Of a stretch of 64,000 nucleotides of DNA, positions 42,759-51,292 are shown piece after piece. Origin of the DNA: Sulfuricurvum sp. Its GTDB lineage: Bacteria > Campylobacterota > Campylobacteria > Campylobacterales > Sulfurimonadaceae. A program made the position numbers and the translations under genes. The notes under the pieces are model-generated. The model was not told the DNA's origin. It saw only the letters and a list, made by a program, of their open reading frames with translations, and searched no databases. Every line of letters starts with the position of its first letter. Position 1 is the stretch's first letter. The stretch is taken from the NCBI RefSeq assembly GCF_028710345.1, contig NZ_JAQTUH010000001.1, positions 1 to 64,000 of the forward strand, in the 5' to 3' direction.

Positions 42759-43669
42759 TGGTTACCTTTAAAGCTATTAGTATGTAAATGTTGATTCTCC
42801 AGTCGGCAAGAGTCGAGTCGATTGGAGTTGCTCAAAAATATCACTCCGGCAAACATAAAGAGGGTAATGGCTATTAGTGCAATCATAAACCCTTTTCCTC
42901 TCCCTCCTGCTCTCAAACTTGAGCGTTGATCATGTGAAATCAGCGTCGTAATATTGGGATTTTTGGCAAATGTTTTTTCGCATGCCACTTCACAGAGTCC
43001 ACATTGGATACATCGGATGTCAAAACCTTGACGAATATCGAGAGAGGGGATGGGGCAAATTTTAACACACCCTTCGCATTCGGTACACTCACTACTCGGA
43101 TCATCAAAACGGTAGGTGAGGCGATCTTCTATCGGCAATATGGCACACATCGCACCATAAGGACACAGATAGGCGCAATACCACCCCTGCACCATATACA
43201 CCTCGGCAATCATCAGCAATGAGAGGAGGATGACCAACCACCCCGCAAAAGTGAGATGAGCTATCGCATCGATAAGCTCATTGGTGCTGATTCCATACGC
43301 CACTACTGAAAATGCCAGCATGGAAGCTAAAGCGGTGAGGAGGGTAAAGCCTCCGATTTTCGAGAGTATCGATTTTTTCTTTCTACTAAACAGAGTAAGT
43401 AAATGGGCAAAAAAGGTGTTGGGGCACAATGTTCCGCAATAAAATCGCGATAGGGTCAGTGTGCTGATGAGTGCGATTCCGATTCCTAAAAGGAGGAGCA
43501 GTGCAATGAGGGAGTAGGTTCCCATCTCGATACCAAATCCACCCATTTCGAGGCGGTTATGGGAAAAATTGAAGAGCAAGAGATGAAAATCTCCGAGGAT
43601 TATCCACGGAATTGCCATAAAAGGGATGAGGAGGGCTAAAAATGCTCTGTTTTGGTGTAAAAATTTCAT
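42755..43669 (-). CDS. CcoG/NapH-like membrane polyferredoxin
   Basis: The 304-residue protein has about five membrane spans, two membrane-loop motifs (FYCGTLCPN and WYCAYLCPYG) and two [4Fe-4S] sites (CTECEGCVKICP and CIQCGLCEVAC). The order matches CcoG/RdxA/FixG and NapH. CcoG reduces Cu(II) for cbb3-oxidase assembly, but this protein lacks the long C-terminal periplasmic domain of CcoG. It starts in a TAATG overlap with the thioredoxin-like gene, downstream of a bd-like oxidase pair. Confidence 0.82.
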   Translation of the reverse strand: MKFLHQNRAFLALLIPFMAIPWIILGDFHLLLFNFSHNRLEMGGFGIEMGTYSLIALLLLLGIGIALISTLTLSRFYCGTLCPNTFFAHLLTLFSRKKKSILSKIGGFTLLTALASMLAFSVVAYGISTNELIDAIAHLTFAGWLVILLSLLMIAEVYMVQGWYCAYLCPYGAMCAILPIEDRLTYRFDDPSSECTECEGCVKICPIPSLDIRQGFDIRCIQCGLCEVACEKTFAKNPNITTLISHDQRSSLRAGGRGKGFMIALIAITLFMFAGVIFLSNSNRLDSCRLENQHLHTNSFKGNQ

Positions 43670-44157
43670 TACATCCCCTTTCTATTTTGTTTCCACGAAT
43701 CAATTCGTTGTTCGGGTGGGAGAGTGCCATTCTCCAGCCGCCCCTCTTCGAGTCGTTGAATCAGAGCATTGAGGATTGTTTTGTCAGGAATCGCCTGAAA
43801 TCGTTTGACCACCATACCGCTATGATCGGCGATAAGAATATAGGGGATAGTTTCACCCAACCCTAATTTTTTGGCATCTTTTAGGGCCATTGGGCTTTCC
43901 ACATTGATAGTGCTGATATGAAGATTAGGGTGTTTTTTTGTCATCTCTTCCATTAAGGAGAGTGTTTTTTTGCAGGGTGGACACCATGAAGTGTAAAAGG
44001 TGACAATGTTTACAGATGCGCTTGGTTGAAAATAGGGGGTATTTTTGAGTGAAAGAGGGGTGCTAAATGCCGAAATCGTCATGAGAATAGGAAAAAACAA
44101 TATTCTCACAAGAGAACCGAATACGTTGTGAATCTTTAAGGAGGTCGATTTTTGCAT
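43669..44157 (-). CDS. TlpA/thioredoxin-like membrane-anchored protein
   Basis: The 162-residue protein has an N-terminal hydrophobic segment (about 12-32) and a thioredoxin fold with active site WCPPC (FYTSWCPPCKKTLSL). The cis-Pro lies in ETIPYILIAD. Such periplasmic reductants keep haem-binding or copper-site cysteines reduced. It sits between the bd-like oxidase subunits and a CcoG-like ferredoxin, so a role in c-type haem or metal-site assembly is likely. Confidence 0.85.
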   Translation of the reverse strand: MQKSTSLKIHNVFGSLVRILFFPILMTISAFSTPLSLKNTPYFQPSASVNIVTFYTSWCPPCKKTLSLMEEMTKKHPNLHISTINVESPMALKDAKKLGLGETIPYILIADHSGMVVKRFQAIPDKTILNALIQRLEEGRLENGTLPPEQRIDSWKQNRKGM

Positions 44158-44263
44158 ATTGGGTTCTCTTTTGAAAATATTTCAAAATTCATTCGCTCTG
44201 AGCTTGTCAAAAAGTAGTTGATTTAGGGTTTGACAAGCTTATAACGAATAGAAGATTGATGGT

Positions 44264-44287
44264 GTCATCCCGTTTTACGGGGATGAC
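44264..44287. terminator. hairpin between bd-like operon and thioredoxin-like gene
   Basis: GTCATCCCGT-TTT-ACGGGGATGAC forms a long stem about 8 bp after the oxidase subunit stop. The 137-bp gap also carries GCTTGTCAAA ... TTTGACAAGC. Transcription may pause or end here, leaving the downstream genes partly independent. Confidence 0.5.
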
Positions 44288-44294
44288 GGGAATA

Positions 44295-45617
44295 TTACTT
44301 TTGTTTTAACACCCATTCAACGAGAGTTTTTGCCTCGTCATCGGTGAGTGTTTGTGTAGGCATTGGAGTTTCACCCCATTTACCTTGGCTACCATTTTTG
44401 ACTGAGGCGATGAGAACATCGGCGCTTTCGCCTTTGGCAGCAACCTCTTTATAAGCAGGTCCTACGAGTTTAGTATCAACACTGTGACATGCTAAACACC
44501 CTTTCGAATCTGCTAGTGATACCGCCGGATCGAGAACGACAGCCGGAGCATTTTTCATCTCCTCTTTGTGTGCTTTGTACTCGGTGATGACGTTGGTCAT
44601 GTATTCTTGAGTCGCTTCGGCTTGAAGTTGAAGCGGTTCTTCGAAACTTACCACGCGGATACCGTGACGAGCTGTCGCCATCAATGTTACTGCTACAATC
44701 ATCAATACCATTGCTTTGGTTGCATCCGATCCATTAAACTCTTCATTGCTAAAGCGTTTGAGGAGGAAGAAAAACAAAATCAACAATACCGCTGATGCCG
44801 CAAATGGCAAGAAGACAAACGGTGTATGAATATACGCTTCACTGATACGTGGGCTGAAGGCGAAAAATACCAACGGTAAAACAGCAATATTGACAGGTGC
44901 TGCCCACATAAACCATTTTTTACCTTGATCAATCGCCAAACGACCTACTTCTGCATCTTCTCCGCCCGCTTTAACCCATTTGACTCCAAGATAGATCATG
45001 ACGATCCCTGTGAAAGCAAATGCGGTGAGGAAGAAGTTGATGAGACGGAAGAACGTCAACGGAGTCAACATAATGTCCCAAATATTTTTCACCGTTGCAA
45101 ATAATTCCGGTTGCAAATAGAGATTTGACATCGACATAAACACCGGAGGCAACGTATAGAACGTCAATACTGCAACGAGCCCGATAGAGATATGGAACCC
45201 TTTGTGTTCATGCAATGCATGCCAGCTAAATTTGTACGCATACGAGAGTAAGAACGCGAAGATATTCCCGTAAATGATATGCAAAATATGCGGAGATACT
45301 TTGAGAATCGCCGTATAGAAAAATCCGGTATAGAGTACCGAGATAACCAAGAGTGGAGCGACCCCCCACAATGCCCCCATATTTTCACTAATGGTGGTAG
45401 GGTTGGTCATTTTGTATGCCAACAAATCGTTTGTTTTGGACTTTTTGAATACCCCAAAGATATTGTAGAGAACCGACGCCGTCGAAGCTCCGATTAGGGT
45501 ATAGATAAATGCGATGTGCACGACAAAAACGATAACACCGAGGCTGTCAAAAAACCAGCCCGGTAGTCCCATCGTCGGTACGACGAGGGGGATGTCAAAA
45601 GGGAGTTTCCAGTTCAT
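44295..45617 (-). CDS. bd-superfamily-like membrane subunit with C-terminal cytochrome c (second subunit)
   Basis: The 440-residue protein has about eight to nine membrane spans and a C-terminal class I cytochrome c domain (CLACHSVD near residue 372, Met ligand in GETPMPTQ). The membrane part echoes the companion subunit, with conserved His in helices (FVVHIAF, HILHIIYG, FSWHALHEH). It starts in a TAATG overlap with that subunit. Together they resemble a quinol- or cytochrome-linked oxidase of the bd superfamily, but oxygen reduction is not proven by sequence. Confidence 0.72.
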   Translation of the reverse strand: MNWKLPFDIPLVVPTMGLPGWFFDSLGVIVFVVHIAFIYTLIGASTASVLYNIFGVFKKSKTNDLLAYKMTNPTTISENMGALWGVAPLLVISVLYTGFFYTAILKVSPHILHIIYGNIFAFLLSYAYKFSWHALHEHKGFHISIGLVAVLTFYTLPPVFMSMSNLYLQPELFATVKNIWDIMLTPLTFFRLINFFLTAFAFTGIVMIYLGVKWVKAGGEDAEVGRLAIDQGKKWFMWAAPVNIAVLPLVFFAFSPRISEAYIHTPFVFLPFAASAVLLILFFFLLKRFSNEEFNGSDATKAMVLMIVAVTLMATARHGIRVVSFEEPLQLQAEATQEYMTNVITEYKAHKEEMKNAPAVVLDPAVSLADSKGCLACHSVDTKLVGPAYKEVAAKGESADVLIASVKNGSQGKWGETPMPTQTLTDDEAKTLVEWVLKQK

Positions 45618-47011
45618 TATTTGATCTCTCCTCTTTTATTAAGTGATGCGAGATACGCCGCTAACGCGTCTTTCTCGGCTTCGGTTCCGGTAAACGGAGG
45701 CATATACGGTGTTCCACCACCCGGTAGGTTGTTGAGTCGGTTACGAATCGCCTCTTGACTCCACCCTTTGGTTAGGAATTTGAGACCGTTGATACCGTTT
45801 TCAGTATGGCAGGCACGACATTCGATTTGGGCAATCGTGTGACCCACTTCGATGAGGTTTGATTTATCCTCTTTGAGCACTTTTTTATCTTCATCGACAA
45901 AGACGGCGTGTTTGAGAATCCCTACTTTGTTTAGGTATGGCACGTCGGTAACACGGATACCGTTGGCATACATGTAGTTATAGATGAGGTAAGGTTTACG
46001 GATAAACTCACGGGTACGCTCTTCGTAACCCCAAAAGAGCATAAATGCCGCAACCATAAGAGTAGCGGCAATGTATGGCATACGTTTTGGTGAGAAGTAG
46101 GCAATAATCGTTGTAAGAACAACCGTTCCGCCGATACCGCTGATAATCATGTGCATCAAATCCATTTTATCGGCAAATGCTCTCGTCATCATTGCGGTTG
46201 GGATCATCGCACGCGCCGCTTCAGGGATTTGGAGCAGATAGTAATATCCAAATGCTGCAGCAACCGGAACCGTGACTATCATAATGGTTGCGAAAAATTT
46301 GATCATCCGCTCTTTGGTTGCACGAATCTCTTCATCTTTACTGAAGCTGGTTATGAGCCACGTCCATAGAATAGCAAGTGCTCCGGCAAACGCGATGGAA
46401 CTAAAGGTTCGCATCATAAGTCCCGGTATCCATGTCGGATTAAAAAGGGCATTGTTGTAATTAACGACTCCCGGATATACTTCCGGATCAATCCATGGCT
46501 GACCATCGAAGTTCGGTGTCAACATAAAGCCCAAAATCGCGGTAATAATCAGCATTGTTACCCATGAAGAGACGGCGTAAAAAATTCCGAATTTAACCGA
46601 TTTAGAACGTCCTTCTGCTGTTTCGGCTTTAGGTTTCCATGTCATAAACCAGAAGAGGAGCAATACGACTTCGAAGTTAAATACGATCCATTCGATAAAC
46701 CATTTCCAAAAGAAGACGCGGATGAGTCCGCCGATAGCATTTGGGCTGATGATATTAGCGTGAATCCACATCCCGATTCCAGTGAGGGCACCGACAGAGG
46801 TAGTGATGATAAAAAAGACCATGAGGAGACGATAGACGGTTTCATACCCCGCCAAATCATTTTTCTTGTTGGTCCACCAAGCGGCGAGAGCAAGCACCAC
46901 AGACCCTCCGACAGCACCGCCATGAGAGACGAATACGTGGATGATCGCATTGATTGCCATGAGCATTCTTAGCCCAATCGTAGGCATTTCGAATATGGGG
47001 AAATCGAACAT
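45617..47011 (-). CDS. cytochrome bd-superfamily-like subunit I with C-terminal cytochrome c
   Basis: The 464-residue protein has about nine membrane spans. It shows a CydA-like pattern: His in the first helix (INAIIHVFVSHGG), a Gly-rich second helix (GALTGIGMWIHANI), an E-containing helix (FIEWIVFNFEVVLLLF) and a fourth helix (AVSSWVTMLIITAILGFML). A C-terminal domain carries one haem c (CRACHTENG, about 405). Canonical CydA has no haem c, so this is one of the divergent, haem-c-bearing relatives. It is the first gene after a 300-nt leader and operator copy 5. Confidence 0.75.
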   Translation of the reverse strand: MFDFPIFEMPTIGLRMLMAINAIIHVFVSHGGAVGGSVVLALAAWWTNKKNDLAGYETVYRLLMVFFIITTSVGALTGIGMWIHANIISPNAIGGLIRVFFWKWFIEWIVFNFEVVLLLFWFMTWKPKAETAEGRSKSVKFGIFYAVSSWVTMLIITAILGFMLTPNFDGQPWIDPEVYPGVVNYNNALFNPTWIPGLMMRTFSSIAFAGALAILWTWLITSFSKDEEIRATKERMIKFFATIMIVTVPVAAAFGYYYLLQIPEAARAMIPTAMMTRAFADKMDLMHMIISGIGGTVVLTTIIAYFSPKRMPYIAATLMVAAFMLFWGYEERTREFIRKPYLIYNYMYANGIRVTDVPYLNKVGILKHAVFVDEDKKVLKEDKSNLIEVGHTIAQIECRACHTENGINGLKFLTKGWSQEAIRNRLNNLPGGGTPYMPPFTGTEAEKDALAAYLASLNKRGEIK

Positions 47012-47437
47012 ATATATCCTTTATGTTTTATATCATGCCCATGAGCGAAGCCCATTGGCATGGCAGGGAACAGATGTCCCTTACAACTCCCTAAAGCTTT
47101 TTGCATAAATACAAAAGATTTTAAAAGAGTGCATTTGAAAGGTGTATATGCACGACAACGTCGGAGAAATAGCCAAAAATTTGCTATAATAAGACGTTGC
47201 TATGCAATACGTTTTTCCGTTTGCTTGAGAGCTGCAATTTTCACAGCAGACGGATCGTTTTGATGGCTTACTACGACGTTAATCCTCCTTCTCTCTTCTA
47301 ATTTGGTTATTTCAGAGTGTTATTATTTCATTCTAGTGTTACATTTGTGTTAAGTGATTAGTGATTTTATTTAATTTTTCTTTTAGACTATTAAAATAGT
47401 AAATTGGGAGCGGTAAATATTAGGGAAAGATAGCTTA
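47012..47437 (-). other. leader and intergenic region upstream of the bd-like operon
   Basis: No full gene is visible. On the minus strand the region runs from operator copy 5 through an AGGAGG (47289-47284) that is followed by an open 25-codon stretch (VVSHQNDPSAVKIAAL...) with no ATG, GTG or TTG start. A palindromic ATGCCCATG ... CATTGGCAT (47034-47060) lies near the operon start. It could be a degenerate leader peptide or a regulatory RNA. Confidence 0.4.
47322..47354 (-). promoter_or_regulatory. operator copy 5 with -10 box, bd-like operon promoter
   Basis: On the minus strand CTTAACACAAATGTAACAC (47354-47336), then T, seven bases, then AATAAT (47327-47322). The geometry is the same as at 24.6 and 39.4-39.6 kb. 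Transcription would start about 300 nt before the oxidase gene. Confidence 0.65.
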
Positions 47438-48949
47438 TTAAAGGCAGTGATCTCTAAAGGTCTCACGAATGAGTAAAAACTCCTCTAAATGGTCGAAAAA
47501 GATATCGATGAGTTGAGGATCGAAATGGCGACCTCTTTCTTCTTTAAAGAGTGTAAAAATACGTTCATCTTCCCACGCTTTTTTATAAACGCGATCACTT
47601 CCAAGGGCATCAAAGACATCGGCTAGCGCGGTAATACGTCCATAAATATGGATGGCTTCCCCCGATAAACCTCTGGGATAACCGCTTCCATCCCATTTCT
47701 CATGATGTTCATAAGCGACGATAGCGGCCGCTTGGAGCAGGGTGCGATTGGAGTGTTTGAGCATCTCATACCCAAGTGCCGCATGGGTGTCCATGATCCG
47801 TCGCTCCTCTTCATCAAAACGTCCCGGTTTGTTGAGTACGGCATCGGGGATAGCCACTTTACCGATATCGTGCATCGGAGAAGCTTGTTTAATCATTTCT
47901 GCCTCCCCTGAGTCTAATCCATAATAGAGGGCGAGAAGTTTCGAGTATTCGGCTACCCTTTTGACATGATTTCCCGTCTCTTTGGAACGACTCTCCCCGA
48001 TAGAACCCATCGTAAAGACAACTTCTCTTTGGGTCTCTTCAATCTCTTCATTAAGGTCGGTTATTTCATGGAGAGCGTGATCCATACCGTTAATCATGGT
48101 ATTAAATGAGAAGGCGAGTTCCCCTATTTCATCGTGACGATTGAGGGTCACTTGTTGGGTATAGTCTTGGGTATGGGTGATTTTTTTGGCGGTATTGGAG
48201 AGGGTGATGATTGGTTGGATTAAGTAAGTTGCGATGTAATAAGCGGCGATAGAGATAAAAATTCCTCCCCCTAACAACAAGAGGACAAACCATAGTTCGT
48301 ATTTGTATAGCAATTTATAGGCTAATGCTTTCTCTTCTTCGAGAACAATAGTGATATTGGGAGTCGATTCCAGTGTTTTAGAGACTTCAATCGAATCGGT
48401 AAAAACAGAAGGTCTTAGTGCCGTTTGTCCATCCAAATAGAGGAGATAGTAGTGTCGATCTGCGGTGTTGGAAAAGAAATTGGAAAAATTGGTGACAGGG
48501 TAGATAAGGGAAAGTGTCCCCACTTTGTCAGAGGAGATATTGGAAAAAACGGGGATACTAAAAAAAGGGTTTTGAGGAGTCTCTTTACCGATCATCGTAA
48601 AATCGCTTGAAGCGACAATTACCCCTTTGGTATCGGAGAGATAAAAATCTCCGGTAATTTTGAGGTCTGTTTTTTTGGAGAGAAGGGAGTTACTGATCCG
48701 TCTGTCCAAATCTTTTGTGTAAATATCGTTCATGATATCAGATTTGGCTAAAAAGTCCATATCGTTATGAAGGGTATGGAGGTGCTGATTGATCCTCTCT
48801 ACACTCATCCCTAGCTGGGTGTTCATCTCCTGTGTTGCCGATTCATAGAGCTCTTGTCGAAAAGAGTTACCCAGCATAAACATTGTCAGAGCGTAGGGGA
48901 TGAGGCTTATTGCCAAAAAGAGGAGGATAGTTTTGAGTTTAAAACTCAT
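47438..48949 (-). CDS. membrane HD-GYP cyclic-di-GMP phosphodiesterase with sensor domain and HAMP
   Basis: The 503-residue protein has two membrane spans (about 7-27 and 216-240) around a Cache-like periplasmic sensor, then HAMP (about 240-295). The HD-GYP domain shows ASPMHDIGKVAIPD, HHEKWDGSGYP and LADVFDALGSDRVYKKAW. Such enzymes degrade cyclic-di-GMP. It overlaps the substrate-binding-protein gene by 11 bp and follows a porin-like gene, which suggests that the periplasmic partner feeds it a nutrient signal. Confidence 0.9.
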   Translation of the reverse strand: MSFKLKTILLFLAISLIPYALTMFMLGNSFRQELYESATQEMNTQLGMSVERINQHLHTLHNDMDFLAKSDIMNDIYTKDLDRRISNSLLSKKTDLKITGDFYLSDTKGVIVASSDFTMIGKETPQNPFFSIPVFSNISSDKVGTLSLIYPVTNFSNFFSNTADRHYYLLYLDGQTALRPSVFTDSIEVSKTLESTPNITIVLEEEKALAYKLLYKYELWFVLLLLGGGIFISIAAYYIATYLIQPIITLSNTAKKITHTQDYTQQVTLNRHDEIGELAFSFNTMINGMDHALHEITDLNEEIEETQREVVFTMGSIGESRSKETGNHVKRVAEYSKLLALYYGLDSGEAEMIKQASPMHDIGKVAIPDAVLNKPGRFDEEERRIMDTHAALGYEMLKHSNRTLLQAAAIVAYEHHEKWDGSGYPRGLSGEAIHIYGRITALADVFDALGSDRVYKKAWEDERIFTLFKEERGRHFDPQLIDIFFDHLEEFLLIRETFRDHCL

Positions 48950-49340
48950 AAATAACCTTTACTCCCGAGTCAACCATAGAAGCAGGGATATACCCGATAG
49001 CCCCTTCAACATTTTGGACAAACAGTTTGACCGATTCGGAAGAGGATTGGGTGATGGGGGGGGATATCCCTTGGAAGTGTTGTTTTATCCAATAGGTATT
49101 TAAGCTCTCTCGATTCATTCTTATAATCTGTGATTCAAATAAGATACGTGAATCCTCTTGCCCCACGAGATTGATAGGGATTACTTTTTGATCTCCCAAT
49201 GAGTGGCGTTTCATCAGGAAAATATCTCGTATTTGTTGTGCTGTAGCAGTAGAAAAAGGGGACTTTTTCGAGGTAATTACAGCGTACTCAGATGCTGAAA
49301 AGATTCCGATAAAGCAGCAAAGTAAAACTAGCGTTTTCAT
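48939..49340 (-). CDS. PstS-like periplasmic substrate-binding protein (short)
   Basis: The 133-residue protein has a signal peptide (MKTLVLLCCFIGIFSAS). It then shows the PstS-like start VITSKKSPFSTATAQQIRDIFLMKRHSLGDQKVIPIN, a WIKQHFQG block and GAIGYIPASMV. It is a half-length phosphate-binding-protein type domain, not a full transporter subunit, and no ABC genes are near. ATG 49340 overlaps the upstream stop (TAATG). It probably senses rather than transports. Confidence 0.8.
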   Translation of the reverse strand: MKTLVLLCCFIGIFSASEYAVITSKKSPFSTATAQQIRDIFLMKRHSLGDQKVIPINLVGQEDSRILFESQIIRMNRESLNTYWIKQHFQGISPPITQSSSESVKLFVQNVEGAIGYIPASMVDSGVKVIYEF

Positions 49341-50332
49341 TAAAAAAGTACCGAAAAAGAGAGTAGGACACAATCAAGGTTTTCTTGAGAATGCCATTGG
49401 TATTCCCCTTTGATGGAGACGGGATAGAGTGGCCGATAACTGTATCCGAGGATACCGATATTGTCAGTATAGTTTTGATGCTGATCGTTATAATACTCAT
49501 ATCGTCCGATAAGGGCATGTTCGTTTGAAAAATGGTAAACGCTTTGGAGATATCCGCTTCTAACGTAATCATTTTGACTATCAGAATACTCTTTTTTTGC
49601 AATAACCCCTTCTGCGGTGAGCAGTAATGGTTGGCTGTCGTATTTCCAGTTTGCTTGGATAAATCGTGTTTTTTCTTTTGAATTAAGGGGTGTAAATTCC
49701 CCTATACTTCCCCCTACACTTATATTTGAAGGGAATTCATGTTCCAGTGATAACCCATAAAAATGGGTATTAGGGATATTGATATACTCTTCATCCATAT
49801 CGTGGGTAGATTGTCCAAAAAGATGATATCGAGTTGAATCGCATTGAGGGATATAGCCATTAATATCAATACCGGTTAAAAATTTTGGGAATAAAAGCAT
49901 ACTGTAGAGAGGGTTAGAGGTAGTATCGCGTAAAACATTAATAGGTTCAAGATTCCAATATCCGATGGGGGTGATTTGTTTTCCAAAACGGATATTAAAG
50001 GCATCAGAGATCCATGCATCTCCATAAAGTCGTTCGATGTGAAATTTTTGGGTTCCACCATCGCTTCCATCGGTAAAGTTTTTTTGGTAAAAACCTACCG
50101 CTTCCAGCTCTCCCAAATACGAAAAACGTGAATTAATATCACCGTATGCCAAAACGGCTACATCATCAAAAGTTAATGTGTCTTTTTGCTCATTTGATTG
50201 GAACCCACTAGAGAAATATCCCCCTACTGTTAAGGTATCGTTTAGGGTGGCACCATGCCCTAATTCATAAGCGTATAATTGTGCAGAGATGGAAACGAGG
50301 ATGAGGGTAGAAAGAAATTTTTTTAGATGCAC
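49340..50332 (-). CDS. porin-like outer-membrane beta-barrel protein
   Basis: The 330-residue protein has a signal peptide (about 1-21, LYAY) and many alternating aromatic beta strands. Family-like segments are LTVGGYFSSGFQ, GDAWISDAFNIRFGKQITPIGYWN and LIGRYEYYNDQH. It ends LSFSVLF. The layout resembles phosphate-selective-porin-like barrels. It is the first gene of a trio with a PstS-like protein and an HD-GYP sensor. Confidence 0.75.
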   Translation of the reverse strand: MHLKKFLSTLILVSISAQLYAYELGHGATLNDTLTVGGYFSSGFQSNEQKDTLTFDDVAVLAYGDINSRFSYLGELEAVGFYQKNFTDGSDGGTQKFHIERLYGDAWISDAFNIRFGKQITPIGYWNLEPINVLRDTTSNPLYSMLLFPKFLTGIDINGYIPQCDSTRYHLFGQSTHDMDEEYINIPNTHFYGLSLEHEFPSNISVGGSIGEFTPLNSKEKTRFIQANWKYDSQPLLLTAEGVIAKKEYSDSQNDYVRSGYLQSVYHFSNEHALIGRYEYYNDQHQNYTDNIGILGYSYRPLYPVSIKGEYQWHSQENLDCVLLSFSVLF

Positions 50333-50409
50333 TCGTAATCCTTATGATTTCAAATAAATTTATAATACCATAAAATAAAGTAAGAAATACTTTTTGTTAG
50401 TATCATTAA

Positions 50410-51171
50410 TTATTGTATTCTTTGGCACGATGGGGCGAGAAGCTCAGGGCGGTATTCGAAGTGCATTGTATCGTAGTGATACCATCGACCTCCCCAGATA
50501 AAGCCGTGTTTTTCAAAAATTTGGACTATAGAGAGAGGCATGGTGTTTTTATAGCCAATGAGAGCCGTTTCAGAGGGGGCTTCGTCTTTCCAATATTGTG
50601 TCGTGTTGGGGGCTAAATCGATAGCAATACCATAACTGTGCATTGAGAGGCGGTCGGTGTCTTTGATGACGCGGTAGCAGTAAGTAGTTGCCCCCTCAGC
50701 CCAGATGCGATCTTTTTTAGGAAGACGCGCAATCTCTTGACCGATGGCGTAAAGGGCTTTATCCGCACCGGCTACTTTGGTCACGGGGAGGTTAATAGAC
50801 CCCTTGAGTGTCGGCCATTTGATTTGGACAAGATTCTTCTCTATCGCTTTTTGATCCTTGCCATAGAGGGCTTGAAAAAAAGGCTGATAACGTAAACGCC
50901 CTGGATCGAAAAGATACGATGGCGGGGTATCGTGCCCACCTGCATCATAGTGTTGTTCGAGTTGGGTTGCGAGATCGGCATGGTTTATTTTTTCATCCCA
51001 TGAGGATTTTGAATCATTTGTATGATACGGAAATTTTGTTCCATCTTTTAGAATCAGTGTGTTTTCATCAGCACTTTGGACAAGGTCGGGATACCCTTGT
51101 ACGTAACATTGAGGATTAGCATAGATAAAACCACTAAGGATGGTGAGAGAGAGTAGTAGTTTGAACATCAA
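50410..51171 (-). CDS. M15-family peptidase (D-alanyl-D-alanine carboxypeptidase-like)
   Basis: The 253-residue secreted protein has a signal peptide (about 1-18, YANP). The M15C zinc-site pattern is SMHSYGIAIDLA (His and Asp ligands) with GGRWYHYDTMHFEYRPELL (third His). It likely trims peptidoglycan stem peptides. It stands alone. Confidence 0.88.
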   Translation of the reverse strand: MMFKLLLSLTILSGFIYANPQCYVQGYPDLVQSADENTLILKDGTKFPYHTNDSKSSWDEKINHADLATQLEQHYDAGGHDTPPSYLFDPGRLRYQPFFQALYGKDQKAIEKNLVQIKWPTLKGSINLPVTKVAGADKALYAIGQEIARLPKKDRIWAEGATTYCYRVIKDTDRLSMHSYGIAIDLAPNTTQYWKDEAPSETALIGYKNTMPLSIVQIFEKHGFIWGGRWYHYDTMHFEYRPELLAPSCQRIQ

Positions 51172-51292
51172 TATCCTGCAAAAATAGGTGAAAAATTATA
51201 GCTTAGAATGGAGAAAAAAAAGTTTTTAAGATTCTATTTTCTTTTTAAGATGAGTAGCAGTATTATTAAAAGATCAAATAGGAGCTTATTTA

